Of a stretch of 64,000 bases of DNA, positions 50,991-57,984 are shown piece by piece (position 1 is the first letter of the stretch; each line of letters opens with the position of its first letter). The notes beneath the pieces were generated by a model that was not told where the DNA came from, searched no databases, and saw only the letters and a list, made by a program, of their open reading frames with translations. Both the position numbers and the translations under genes were made by a program. The DNA comes from JBCBGF01 sp039820585 (GTDB lineage: Bacteria > Pseudomonadota > Alphaproteobacteria > Rhodobacterales > Rhodobacteraceae). The stretch lies in assembly GCA_039820585.1 (NCBI GenBank), contig JBCBPV010000008.1, positions 1 to 64,000 on the forward strand. Direction: 5' to 3'.

Positions 50991-51184
50991 TGGCTTACGT
51001 CCTGCTGGGCATCGGCCTGGTTCTGGTGATCGAGGGGCTGGCGTTCGCGCTGGCCCCTTCGCGTCTGGAAGAAGCCATGGAATACCTGCGCCAGATCCCC
51101 GTGGACACCCGGCGCATGCTGGGACTGGGCGCTGTGGCGCTGGGCGTTGTCCTGGTCTGGATCGCGCGTAGCCTGGGCGTGTAA
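50990..51184 (+). CDS. DUF2065 small membrane protein
   Basis: This 64-residue protein has two short hydrophobic segments (about residues 2-20 and 43-60) joined by a short amphipathic stretch with L-R-Q-I-P, the DUF2065 pattern. It is regularly found downstream of hflKC and before degP, as here, so it probably helps the HflKC-FtsH assembly or the envelope-stress set; the role is unproven. A rho-independent terminator follows 10 bases after its stop. Confidence 0.9.
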
Positions 51185-51193
51185 CGCGCCGTC

Positions 51194-51215
51194 AAAAGCC
51201 GTTCCGGCTTTTTTT
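51194..51215 (+). terminator. rho-independent terminator after the hflKC operon
   Basis: AAAAGCCG (51194-51201) and CGGCTTTT (51205-51212) form an 8-bp stem with loop TTC, followed by TTT. It ends the hflK-hflC-DUF2065 unit, so degP must have its own promoter. Confidence 0.85.
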
Positions 51216-51237
51216 CAACCCCATCGGCATGATCGCG

Positions 51238-51253
51238 CTATAGTCACTAGTGA
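51238..51253 (+). promoter_or_regulatory. candidate -10 and palindrome upstream of degP
   Basis: TATAGT (51239-51244) is a plausible -10 and runs directly into the perfect palindrome TCACTAGTGA (51244-51253). The arrangement would suit an operator overlapping the transcription start of degP. No -35 at good spacing was identified. Confidence 0.35.
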
Positions 51254-51372
51254 GTGACCGAAAGTTCAGATGCGTTGTGTTGCGGGCAGCGTTTCCTATC
51301 TGTCAGGGTAGCTCATGCGACGGCGTCGCGCGATCCACCCCGGCGCGCACGCACAATGAAAAGGAGTTCGCC

Positions 51373-52836
51373 GTGACATCGAAGGCCGCTGTGCTTCCCC
51401 AAACCCACCAAAAACCCTTGGCCACATTCTGGGCCCTGGTTGTCGGTCTCGCCCTTGTTCTGGCGCAAATCCTGGCAACCCCGGCCCGCGCCGTACCGGA
51501 AACCTTCGCCGACCTCGCCTCGCAGGTCAGTCCCTCGGTGGTCAACATCACCACATCCACCACGGTCGCCACGTCAACCGGCCCCAATCCCGTCGTGCCC
51601 GAAGGCTCCCCTTTTGAGGATTTCTTCCGCGACTTCATGGATCGCGGTGAAAACGGCCAACGTCCCCGCCGCAGCCAGGCCCTTGGCTCGGGCTTCGTGG
51701 TCTCGGAAGACGGTTTTATCGTCACCAATAACCACGTCATTCAGGGCGCAGACGAAATCCTGATCGAGTTTTTTGAGGGTGGTGAACTGGAGGCCGAGGT
51801 TATCGGCACCGACCCCAACACCGACCTCGCGCTTCTCAAGGTCGACAGCGACCGCCCCCTGCCCTTCGTTCCCTGGGGCAACAGCGATGACGCCCGCGTG
51901 GGCGACTGGGTCATGGCCGTGGGCAACCCGCTGGGCCAGGGCTTTTCGGTCTCTGCCGGGATCGTCTCGGCCCGGGGCCGCGCGCTGTCGGGCACCTATG
52001 ACGATTACATCCAGACCGACGCCGCCATCAACCGCGGTAACTCGGGCGGGCCGCTGTTCAACATGGATGGCGAAGTGATCGGCGTGAACACTGCGATCCT
52101 GTCGCCCAATGGCGGCTCCATCGGGATCGGCTTCGCCATGTCAAGCCGTGTGGCCACCAATGTGATCAACCAGCTGCAAGAGTTCGGCGAAACCCGCCGC
52201 GGCTGGCTGGGCGTGCGCATCCAGGACGTGTCCGACGATGTCGCCGAAGCCATGGGCCTGGAAACCGCCGCTGGTGCGCTGGTCACAGACGTGCCCGAAG
52301 GCCCCGCCCTTGAGGCCGGGATCGAGGCTGGCGATGTCATCCTGTCCTTCGACGGCCAGGATGTCGGCGACACCCGCGAGCTGGTCAACCGGGTCGGCAA
52401 CACCGAGGTCGGCAAAGCCGTGCGGATCGTCGTGATGCGCGAAGGCGCGACGCAAACCCTGCTCGTCACCCTGGGCCGGCGCGAAGAAGCGGAGCGGGCG
52501 ATCCCCGCTTCGGCCCCCGCGGATGAGCCGATCTCGGGCGATATCCTGGGCCTGACCGTCTCGTCGATGACCGATGAGCTGCGTCAGCAGTTGGGCCTTG
52601 ATGAAGGCGATGACGGACTGGTTGTCCAGGACGTGGCCGAAGACAGCGAAGCTTTCGAGAAGGGTCTGCGCGCTGGTGATCTGATCACAGAAGCGGGCCA
52701 GGAACCGGTGGCAACCCTGGTCGATCTGGAAGACCGGATTGACGCCGCGCGTGAGGCGGGTCGCAAATCGCTCCTCCTCCTGGTGCGGCGCGGCGGCGAC
52801 CCGCGCTTTGTGGCACTCTCGCTCGAGCAAAGCTAA
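51373..52836 (+). CDS. degP: DegP/Do-like periplasmic serine protease-chaperone
   Basis: Start GTG 51373 has AAGGAG at 51361-51366 and gives 487 residues. A signal peptide (about 1-38) ends A-T-P-A-R-A. The trypsin-like domain has the triad in N-N-H-V-I-Q, D-L-A-L-L-K and G-N-S-G-G-P, followed by two PDZ domains (R-G-W-L-G-V-R-I-Q and the C-terminal one). It degrades or refolds envelope proteins. An upstream in-frame TTG/ATG region at 51250 codes a poor sequence and is not used. Confidence 0.95.
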   Translation: MTSKAAVLPQTHQKPLATFWALVVGLALVLAQILATPARAVPETFADLASQVSPSVVNITTSTTVATSTGPNPVVPEGSPFEDFFRDFMDRGENGQRPRRSQALGSGFVVSEDGFIVTNNHVIQGADEILIEFFEGGELEAEVIGTDPNTDLALLKVDSDRPLPFVPWGNSDDARVGDWVMAVGNPLGQGFSVSAGIVSARGRALSGTYDDYIQTDAAINRGNSGGPLFNMDGEVIGVNTAILSPNGGSIGIGFAMSSRVATNVINQLQEFGETRRGWLGVRIQDVSDDVAEAMGLETAAGALVTDVPEGPALEAGIEAGDVILSFDGQDVGDTRELVNRVGNTEVGKAVRIVVMREGATQTLLVTLGRREEAERAIPASAPADEPISGDILGLTVSSMTDELRQQLGLDEGDDGLVVQDVAEDSEAFEKGLRAGDLITEAGQEPVATLVDLEDRIDAAREAGRKSLLLLVRRGGDPRFVALSLEQS

Positions 52837-52858
52837 CCCAAAACAAAGATGTCGAACT

Positions 52859-52880
52859 GGGCGCCTTCGGGCGCCCTTTT
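52859..52880. terminator. rho-independent terminator with UUCG loop after degP
   Basis: GGGCGCC (52859-52865), loop TTCG, GGCGCCC (52870-52876), then TTTT. It closes degP and lies just past the stop of the convergent DnaE2-like fragment. Confidence 0.9.
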
Positions 52881-52884
52881 CGCA

Positions 52885-53274
52885 TCAGGGCTGATCCCCC
52901 GCCCGGCACAACTCATGATGGCGCAACAGATCGTCCAGCATCCAGGAAATATCCTCAACCTCCTCGGCCACGATATGGGTCACCTCCCCCTCACGCTGCA
53001 CCCGGCCTGTCACACGCAAACACCGCCCCGCAATCACCGCCCGGCGAAACCGTTCATACAAAGCCCGCCAGACCACGACGTTGCAGACCCCGGTCTCATC
53101 CTCCAGCGTGATGAAAATCACCCCCTTCGCCGTCCCCGGCCGCTGCCGCACCAGCACCAGACCGGCCACGACAATCCGCGCGCCCGGTGGCACCTCGGGC
53201 AACTGCCCGTTCGGCACACATGCGGGCGGCCGCGGCCAGGCCGCAACACGGGGAATCAGGGCATCATCAGCCAT
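52885..53274 (-). CDS. stand-alone C-terminal OB-fold segment of error-prone DNA polymerase DnaE2
   Basis: The 129-residue product closely resembles only the extreme C-terminal OB-fold part of DnaE2 (ImuC), with G-L-V-L-V-R-Q-R-P-G-T-A-K-G-V-I-F-I-T-L then E-D-E-T-G and V-V-V-W. The polymerase and PHP domains of the ~1,000-residue DnaE2 are absent. Yet the start is intact and an alphaproteobacterial LexA box lies immediately upstream, so it is likely SOS-induced. It may be an internal-deletion remnant of a dnaE2 gene or an adopted small OB-fold protein. A leaderless or near-leaderless message is implied by the promoter position. Confidence 0.7.
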   Translation of the reverse strand: MADDALIPRVAAWPRPPACVPNGQLPEVPPGARIVVAGLVLVRQRPGTAKGVIFITLEDETGVCNVVVWRALYERFRRAVIAGRCLRVTGRVQREGEVTHIVAEEVEDISWMLDDLLRHHELCRAGDQP

Positions 53275-53276
53275 AA

Positions 53277-53291
53277 GAACAAAGATAGAAC
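53277..53291 (-). promoter_or_regulatory. LexA (SOS) box of the DnaE2-like fragment
   Basis: On the minus strand, GTTC-TATCTTT-GTTC is the exact alphaproteobacterial LexA box GTTC-N7-GTTC. Its spacer contains a -10-like TATCTT, with TTGTCT 16 bases upstream as -35. The box ends two bases before the start codon. Confidence 0.75.
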
Positions 53292-53395
53292 ATTTACCGC
53301 TCCAGACAAACCCCGATCACGACTGCGAAAATGGGGCTGGCCCCCTCTGCCCCGCTTGGCTAGGAAAGGCAAAATCGCATGACGAAGGACGGCAC

Positions 53396-53719
53396 ATGGC
53401 CAAGATCACCTATATCGAACACAACGGCACCGAACATGTCGTGGACGTGGCCAACGGCCTGACAGTCATGGAAGGCGCCCGCGACAACAACATTCCGGGG
53501 ATCGAGGCGGATTGCGGCGGCGCCTGCGCCTGTTCCACATGCCATGTCTATGTCCATCCCGACTGGGTCGAAAAGCTGCCCGCCAAGGATCCGATGGAAG
53601 AAGACATGCTCGACTTCGCCTATGAACCCGACGCCGCCCGCTCGCGCCTGACCTGCCAGTTAAAGGTCTCCGACGCGCTCGAAGGTCTCGTGGTGCAGAT
53701 GCCCGAAAAGCAGATCTGA
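53396..53719 (+). CDS. [2Fe-2S] ferredoxin, adrenodoxin type
   Basis: The 107-residue protein begins A-K-I-T-Y-I-E-H-N-G and has the cluster ligands D-C-G-G-A-C-A-C-S-T-C with the fourth Cys in L-T-C-Q-L near residue 92, as in vertebrate-type ferredoxins of cytochrome P450 and iron-sulfur assembly pathways. It passes single electrons, for example to P450s or cluster machinery; the partner is not in the window. The stop overlaps the following ATG (TGATG). Confidence 0.93.
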   Translation: MAKITYIEHNGTEHVVDVANGLTVMEGARDNNIPGIEADCGGACACSTCHVYVHPDWVEKLPAKDPMEEDMLDFAYEPDAARSRLTCQLKVSDALEGLVVQMPEKQI

Positions 53720-54417
53720 TGCTCTGGCGCGCGGCCCTTCTCGCGGTGTTCGCGGCCAGCACGTCCGCCGCCGACACCATCACCGCTGCACGCTATGACG
53801 ACCCCACCAACCGCTATCCCCACGCTGTCCTGGGCGACGACATCGAGTTTGGCGCGCTGGTGCTTGAAACCGACGGGGGCCGCACGGTCCGCATCGTCCT
53901 GCCCGAAACCTCCGTCTTCGAAGACGTCGCCCCCCGCCTTGCCGACCTCGACGGCGACGGCGCGCCCGAGGTTGTCACCGTTGAAAGCCACCAATCCCGC
54001 GGCGCCCGCCTCGCGGTCTACGGCACCGACGGCCTGATCGCCGCCACCCCCCATATCGGCACCCGCTTTCGCTGGCTCGCGCCCATCGGTATCGCCGATC
54101 TCGACCGCGACGGCGCCATTGAGATCGCCTATATCGACCGCCCCCACCTCGCCCGCACCCTCCGCGTGGTCCGCTTTGCCGATGGCCAACTGACCGAAGT
54201 GGGCAACAGCGAAGGCTTCACCAACCACCGCATCGGAGAGCCGGATATCGGCGGCGGCATACGCGATTGCGGCGAAGGGCCAGAGATGATCGTGGCCAGC
54301 CGCAACTGGCAAACCGTGATGGGCGTGCGCTTCATCGCGGGCGTAACGCTCTCGCGCCCCTTGGGCCCCTACACCGATCGCAGCAGCTTCGCCGAAGCGC
54401 TCAACTGCGAAAGATAA
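53719..54417 (+). CDS. secreted FG-GAP/VCBS-repeat protein
   Basis: The 232-residue protein has a signal peptide (cleavage about A-S-T-S-A-A-D) and at least two calcium-type FG-GAP repeats (L-A-D-L-D-G-D-G-A-P-E-V-V and I-A-D-L-D-R-D-G-A-I-E-I-A), suggesting a small beta-propeller-like periplasmic domain. Its coupling by one base to the ferredoxin gene is curious, as one product is cytosolic and the other exported. Function unknown. A REP-like hairpin element lies just downstream. Confidence 0.82.
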   Translation: MLWRAALLAVFAASTSAADTITAARYDDPTNRYPHAVLGDDIEFGALVLETDGGRTVRIVLPETSVFEDVAPRLADLDGDGAPEVVTVESHQSRGARLAVYGTDGLIAATPHIGTRFRWLAPIGIADLDRDGAIEIAYIDRPHLARTLRVVRFADGQLTEVGNSEGFTNHRIGEPDIGGGIRDCGEGPEMIVASRNWQTVMGVRFIAGVTLSRPLGPYTDRSSFAEALNCER

Positions 54418-54420
54418 CCT

Positions 54421-54481
54421 CTTTGGTCCAAAAATATCCCGGGGGAGGCCCGGACCTGTCCGGGACGGGGGCAGCGCCCCC
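54421..54481. repeat. REP-like double hairpin element
   Basis: After C-C-A-A-A-A-A-T-A-T-C-C-C-G-G-G-G-G, two stem-loops occur: CCCGGAC (54449-54455)/GTCCGGG (54458-54464) and GGGGGC (54467-54472)/GCCCCC (54476-54481). This style of GC-rich intergenic element is common between Rhodobacteraceae genes. A second dyad, ATCGTCTTT (54513-54521)/AAAGACGAT (54551-54559), follows before purD. Both sit between convergent genes and may end transcription. Confidence 0.55.
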
Positions 54482-54580
54482 TAAAGAGTTTCCGGCTTAG
54501 TCTGAAACATGCATCGTCTTTTGCGTTCGAGCCGAAGGCGAGAGGCCGTGAAAGACGATTCCGAGATGGCCGGACTTGCT

Positions 54581-55849
54581 TTAGTCTTTGAGCGCGCGCC
54601 ACCCGATATCGCGCCGGCAAAACCCAGCCGGAAAAGCAATCTGATCCACCATCGCATAGGCCCGGTCCCGCGCCTCTTGCAGGCTGTCGCCCCGCGCCGT
54701 CACGTTCAGCACACGCCCCCCCGCAGAGGTCACACTGCCCTCCAACCGCGCGGTCCCTGCGTGAAACACCATATGCGCGCTGTCCTCGGTCACATCGCCC
54801 AACCCGCCAATCACATGGCCTTTTGCGTACCGCCCCGGATACCCCTCCGCCGCCAGCACCACCGTCATCGCGTGGTCATCGGCCCAGTTCACCCGCGCCT
54901 CGGCCAAGCGCCCCTCTGCCGCCGCATGGATCAGATCGAACGCCTGCCCGCCCAGCCGCATCATCAGCACCTGACACTCCGGATCGCCAAACCGCACGTT
55001 GTATTCGACAAGACGCGGCGCGCCGTCTGCGATCATGAACCCGGCGTAGAGCACCCCCTGATAAGGCATCCCGCGCCGTGCCATCTCGGCCATCGTGGGG
55101 CGAATGATCTCGTCCATCGCGCGGGCCTGCACCGCAGCGGTCATCACCGGCGCGGGCGAATAGGCCCCCATCCCGCCCGTATTTGGCCCGGTATCACCCT
55201 CGCCCACCCGCTTGTGATCCTGCGCCGTCCCGATGGGCAATACATCGGTTCCATCACACAGCACAAAGAACGACGCTTCTTCGCCTTCCATGAATTCTTC
55301 AATCACCACTTCGGCCCCGGCAGACCCGAACGCGCCGCCGAACATGTCGTCAATCGCCGCCAGCGCCTCGTCCACGTCCATCGCCACGACAACGCCCTTG
55401 CCCGCCGCCAGCCCATCGGCCTTCACCACGATAGGCGCGCCCTGCGCCACGATATAGGCCTTTGCCGCCTCCGCATCCGAAAACCGCGCCCAGGCCGCAG
55501 TCGGCGCACCCGCGGCATCGCAAATCTCCTTGGTAAAGGCCTTCGATGCCTCCAACTGCGCCGCCGCCCGCGATGGGCCGAACACCAACAGCCCCGCATC
55601 CCGCAACCGATCCGCCACCCCCGCGGCCAGGGGCGCCTCGGGCCCCACGATCACGAAATCAATCGCGTTCTCCTCGGCAAAGGTCGCCACCGTCCCGCCA
55701 TCTTCGATATCAATGGCCGCGCAATCGGCGATCTGCGCGATCCCGGCATTGCCCGGCGCCACGATCAGCTTGTCGCATTTGGGGTTCTGCATCACCGCCC
55801 ACGCAAGTGCATGTTCGCGCCCGCCACCGCCCAGAATAAGGATGTTCAC
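54581..55849 (-). CDS. purD: phosphoribosylamine-glycine ligase
   Basis: From GTG 55849 the product is 422 residues, matching PurD. It starts I-L-I-L-G-G-G-G-R-E-H-A-L-A-W and has the ATP-grasp segments V-K-A-D-G-L-A-A-G-K-G-V and the metal-binding E-Y-N-V-R-F-G-D-P-E-C. It makes glycinamide ribonucleotide in purine synthesis. A longer frame extends upstream but adds unrelated residues. It is divergent from xseA with 76 bases between them. Confidence 0.96.
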   Translation of the reverse strand: MNILILGGGGREHALAWAVMQNPKCDKLIVAPGNAGIAQIADCAAIDIEDGGTVATFAEENAIDFVIVGPEAPLAAGVADRLRDAGLLVFGPSRAAAQLEASKAFTKEICDAAGAPTAAWARFSDAEAAKAYIVAQGAPIVVKADGLAAGKGVVVAMDVDEALAAIDDMFGGAFGSAGAEVVIEEFMEGEEASFFVLCDGTDVLPIGTAQDHKRVGEGDTGPNTGGMGAYSPAPVMTAAVQARAMDEIIRPTMAEMARRGMPYQGVLYAGFMIADGAPRLVEYNVRFGDPECQVLMMRLGGQAFDLIHAAAEGRLAEARVNWADDHAMTVVLAAEGYPGRYAKGHVIGGLGDVTEDSAHMVFHAGTARLEGSVTSAGGRVLNVTARGDSLQEARDRAYAMVDQIAFPAGFCRRDIGWRALKD

Positions 55850-55925
55850 CGCCGCCCCCGCCTTCACCTTGCGCGTGCCGCGTTCTAAGCTTGGCCCCAA
55901 GGCAGCACAAGGCGAAGCACCCGAC

Positions 55926-57428
55926 ATGTCCGACCTGATCGACGATCCCCTTCCGGGCCAGAACGCGCCGGAATTCACCGTCTCCGAAATCTCCGGCGCC
56001 GTGAAGCGCGTGATCGAGGGGGAGTTCGGACGCATTCGCGTGAAGGGTGAGGTCGGCCGCGTCTTCCGCGCCCGCTCTGGCCATCTCTACTACGACATCA
56101 AGGATGACAGGAATGTCCTGGCCTGCACCACCTGGAAGGGCCAGATCAGCAGCCTCAGCGTAGCCCCCGAAGAAGGGCTTGAGGTGGTCGTCACGGGCCG
56201 CCTGACCACCTTTGGCGCGCAATCCAAGTACAACATGAATGTCGACGAAATGGCCGTGGCCGGTGTCGGCGCGTTGATGGCGATGCTGGAGAAGCGCAAA
56301 AAAGCGTTGGAGGCCGAAGGGCTGTTCGCCGCCGGGCGCAAAAAGGCCCTCCCCTACCTGCCAGAGGTGATCGGCGTCGTCACCTCCCCCTCTGGCGCCG
56401 TGATCCGCGATATCCTGCACCGCCTGCGCGACCGGTTCCCGCGCAAGGTGCTGATCTGGCCCGTGGCTGTCCAGGGCGACCGCTGTGCGCCCGAGGTGAC
56501 GAACGCAATCACCGGCTTCAACCAGTTCACCCCCGGCGGTGCCCTGCCCCGGCCCGATCTGTTGATCGTGGCCCGTGGCGGTGGCTCGATCGAGGATCTG
56601 TGGGGCTTCAACGAAGAAAGCGTTGTGCGTGCCGCCGCCGCCTCCGACATCCCGCTGATCTCTGCCGTGGGGCATGAGACGGACACCACACTGATCGACT
56701 ATGCCTCGGACCAACGCGCGCCCACGCCCACGGCCGCGGCTGAGATGGCGGTGCCGGTACGCATGGACCTGCTCGCATGGGTCGATGGCCAGGGCGCCCG
56801 CCTGTCCCGAAGCGCGGCCAACGCCATCGGCCAACGCCGCCAGCGCCTGGCCGATCTGTCCCGCGCCCTGCCCCGGCCCGAAGCTCTCCTCGACAGCGCG
56901 CGCCAGCGCTTTGACCGGGTGGAGCGTGACCTGTCCACCGCCCTGGAAGGCGGCATCGCCAAACGCAAACTGGCCCTGTCCGAACTCAGCGCGCCCTTGC
57001 GCCCAAACCTCTTGCGCGCCCAAGTGGCCCGCGAACGCGACGCATTGAACAAGCTGTCTGCCCGCCTGCGCCCGGCCTTGGAACGGGTGCAACGCGAGGC
57101 AAATCGCGACATCACCCGACAACGCGACACCCTGCGCGACGCCACCAAACGCCTATCAGCCGCATGGCGACGCCAACAACAGACGCGGGCCGAAACGCTG
57201 ACCGCGCTTGACCGGATCCGCCAAAGCCTGGGCTACGATCAGACGCTCAACCGTGGCTATGCGCTGGTTTGGTCCGGCAAAAAGCTGGTCACCACTGCGA
57301 AAGCGGCCGAAAAAGCCACTGCGCTCGAGGTCCAGTTCCGTGATGGACGCTTTGCGCTTGGGCAAGCGAAACCTGCGCCCAAGCCCAAGGCGGCAAAGAG
57401 CAAACCCGATCAAGGGTCCCTCTTTTAA
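55926..57428 (+). CDS. xseA: exodeoxyribonuclease VII large subunit
   Basis: The 500-residue protein has the N-terminal OB-fold (V-S-E-I-S-G-A-V-K-R-V-I-E then V-K-G-E-V-G) and the catalytic domain (V-V-T-S-P-S-G-A-V-I-R-D-I and D-L-L-I-V-A-R-G-G-G-S-I-E-D-L-W-G-F-N). A long coiled coil follows, with C-terminal N-R-G-Y-A-L-V-W. With XseB it degrades single-stranded DNA. ATG 55926 lies inside a longer frame whose upstream part is antisense to purD. The 3' end overlaps the next convergent gene by four bases. Confidence 0.96.
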   Translation: MSDLIDDPLPGQNAPEFTVSEISGAVKRVIEGEFGRIRVKGEVGRVFRARSGHLYYDIKDDRNVLACTTWKGQISSLSVAPEEGLEVVVTGRLTTFGAQSKYNMNVDEMAVAGVGALMAMLEKRKKALEAEGLFAAGRKKALPYLPEVIGVVTSPSGAVIRDILHRLRDRFPRKVLIWPVAVQGDRCAPEVTNAITGFNQFTPGGALPRPDLLIVARGGGSIEDLWGFNEESVVRAAAASDIPLISAVGHETDTTLIDYASDQRAPTPTAAAEMAVPVRMDLLAWVDGQGARLSRSAANAIGQRRQRLADLSRALPRPEALLDSARQRFDRVERDLSTALEGGIAKRKLALSELSAPLRPNLLRAQVARERDALNKLSARLRPALERVQREANRDITRQRDTLRDATKRLSAAWRRQQQTRAETLTALDRIRQSLGYDQTLNRGYALVWSGKKLVTTAKAAEKATALEVQFRDGRFALGQAKPAPKPKAAKSKPDQGSLF

Positions 57429-57823
57429 ACCCCCACCTCTGGGCCCAGACACACCAACGGCTCATCGGTTTGACGCGTCTCGAACAGGGTCGTGCTGCCG
57501 CCCTCATTCTCAAACTGCGCAGTCAGGCCCGCAGGCCCCTCATAAAACGTCCAGCATTGCGGTGCTTCGATCGCCTCATAGACGAAACAGATCATCTCGC
57601 CCTGCGGGTACCAGAACCCGTCTTGGCACTGATCCTCCAGAAACGCCCAGCGAACGCGGCGCCCGTCCAGGTATTCCTCGATGCCGTACACCTGGCCATC
57701 AGCCGAAAAGGTCAGCGTCTTGCCGGTGGTATAGGCCTCGAACTCTGCCGCCGTCATCGGGGTCTGGCCCGCGGCGGGAGCGCTCGACAAAGCGAAGATA
57801 GCAAGGGCGATCATGGGTTTCAT
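57425..57823 (-). CDS. small secreted protein of unknown function
   Basis: The 132-residue product begins K-P-M-I-A-L-A-I-F-A-L-S-S-A-P-A-A-G, a typical signal peptide with cleavage after A-A-G. The mature part has a T-A-A-E-F-E-A-Y-T-T-G-K-T-L-T-F opening, three Cys residues and Trp/Tyr-rich strands; it resembles small DUF995-like periplasmic proteins but I cannot assign it. It is convergent with xseA and 161 bases from the next gene. Confidence 0.7.
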   Translation of the reverse strand: MKPMIALAIFALSSAPAAGQTPMTAAEFEAYTTGKTLTFSADGQVYGIEEYLDGRRVRWAFLEDQCQDGFWYPQGEMICFVYEAIEAPQCWTFYEGPAGLTAQFENEGGSTTLFETRQTDEPLVCLGPEVGV

Positions 57824-57984
57824 GGCCCCACCTTGCCACAGCCCTGCGCGCCCAACCACCACCTGCGACATCGCTGCGCAAGCGCCCGCGCATCCGCGTA
57901 TGTCCCCACAGATGTCGCTTTTCGCATGGTCCCGGGTCCCTGCCCGGCGCTAAGGTGTGCCAGACGCGGACAGGAGACGGCCAA

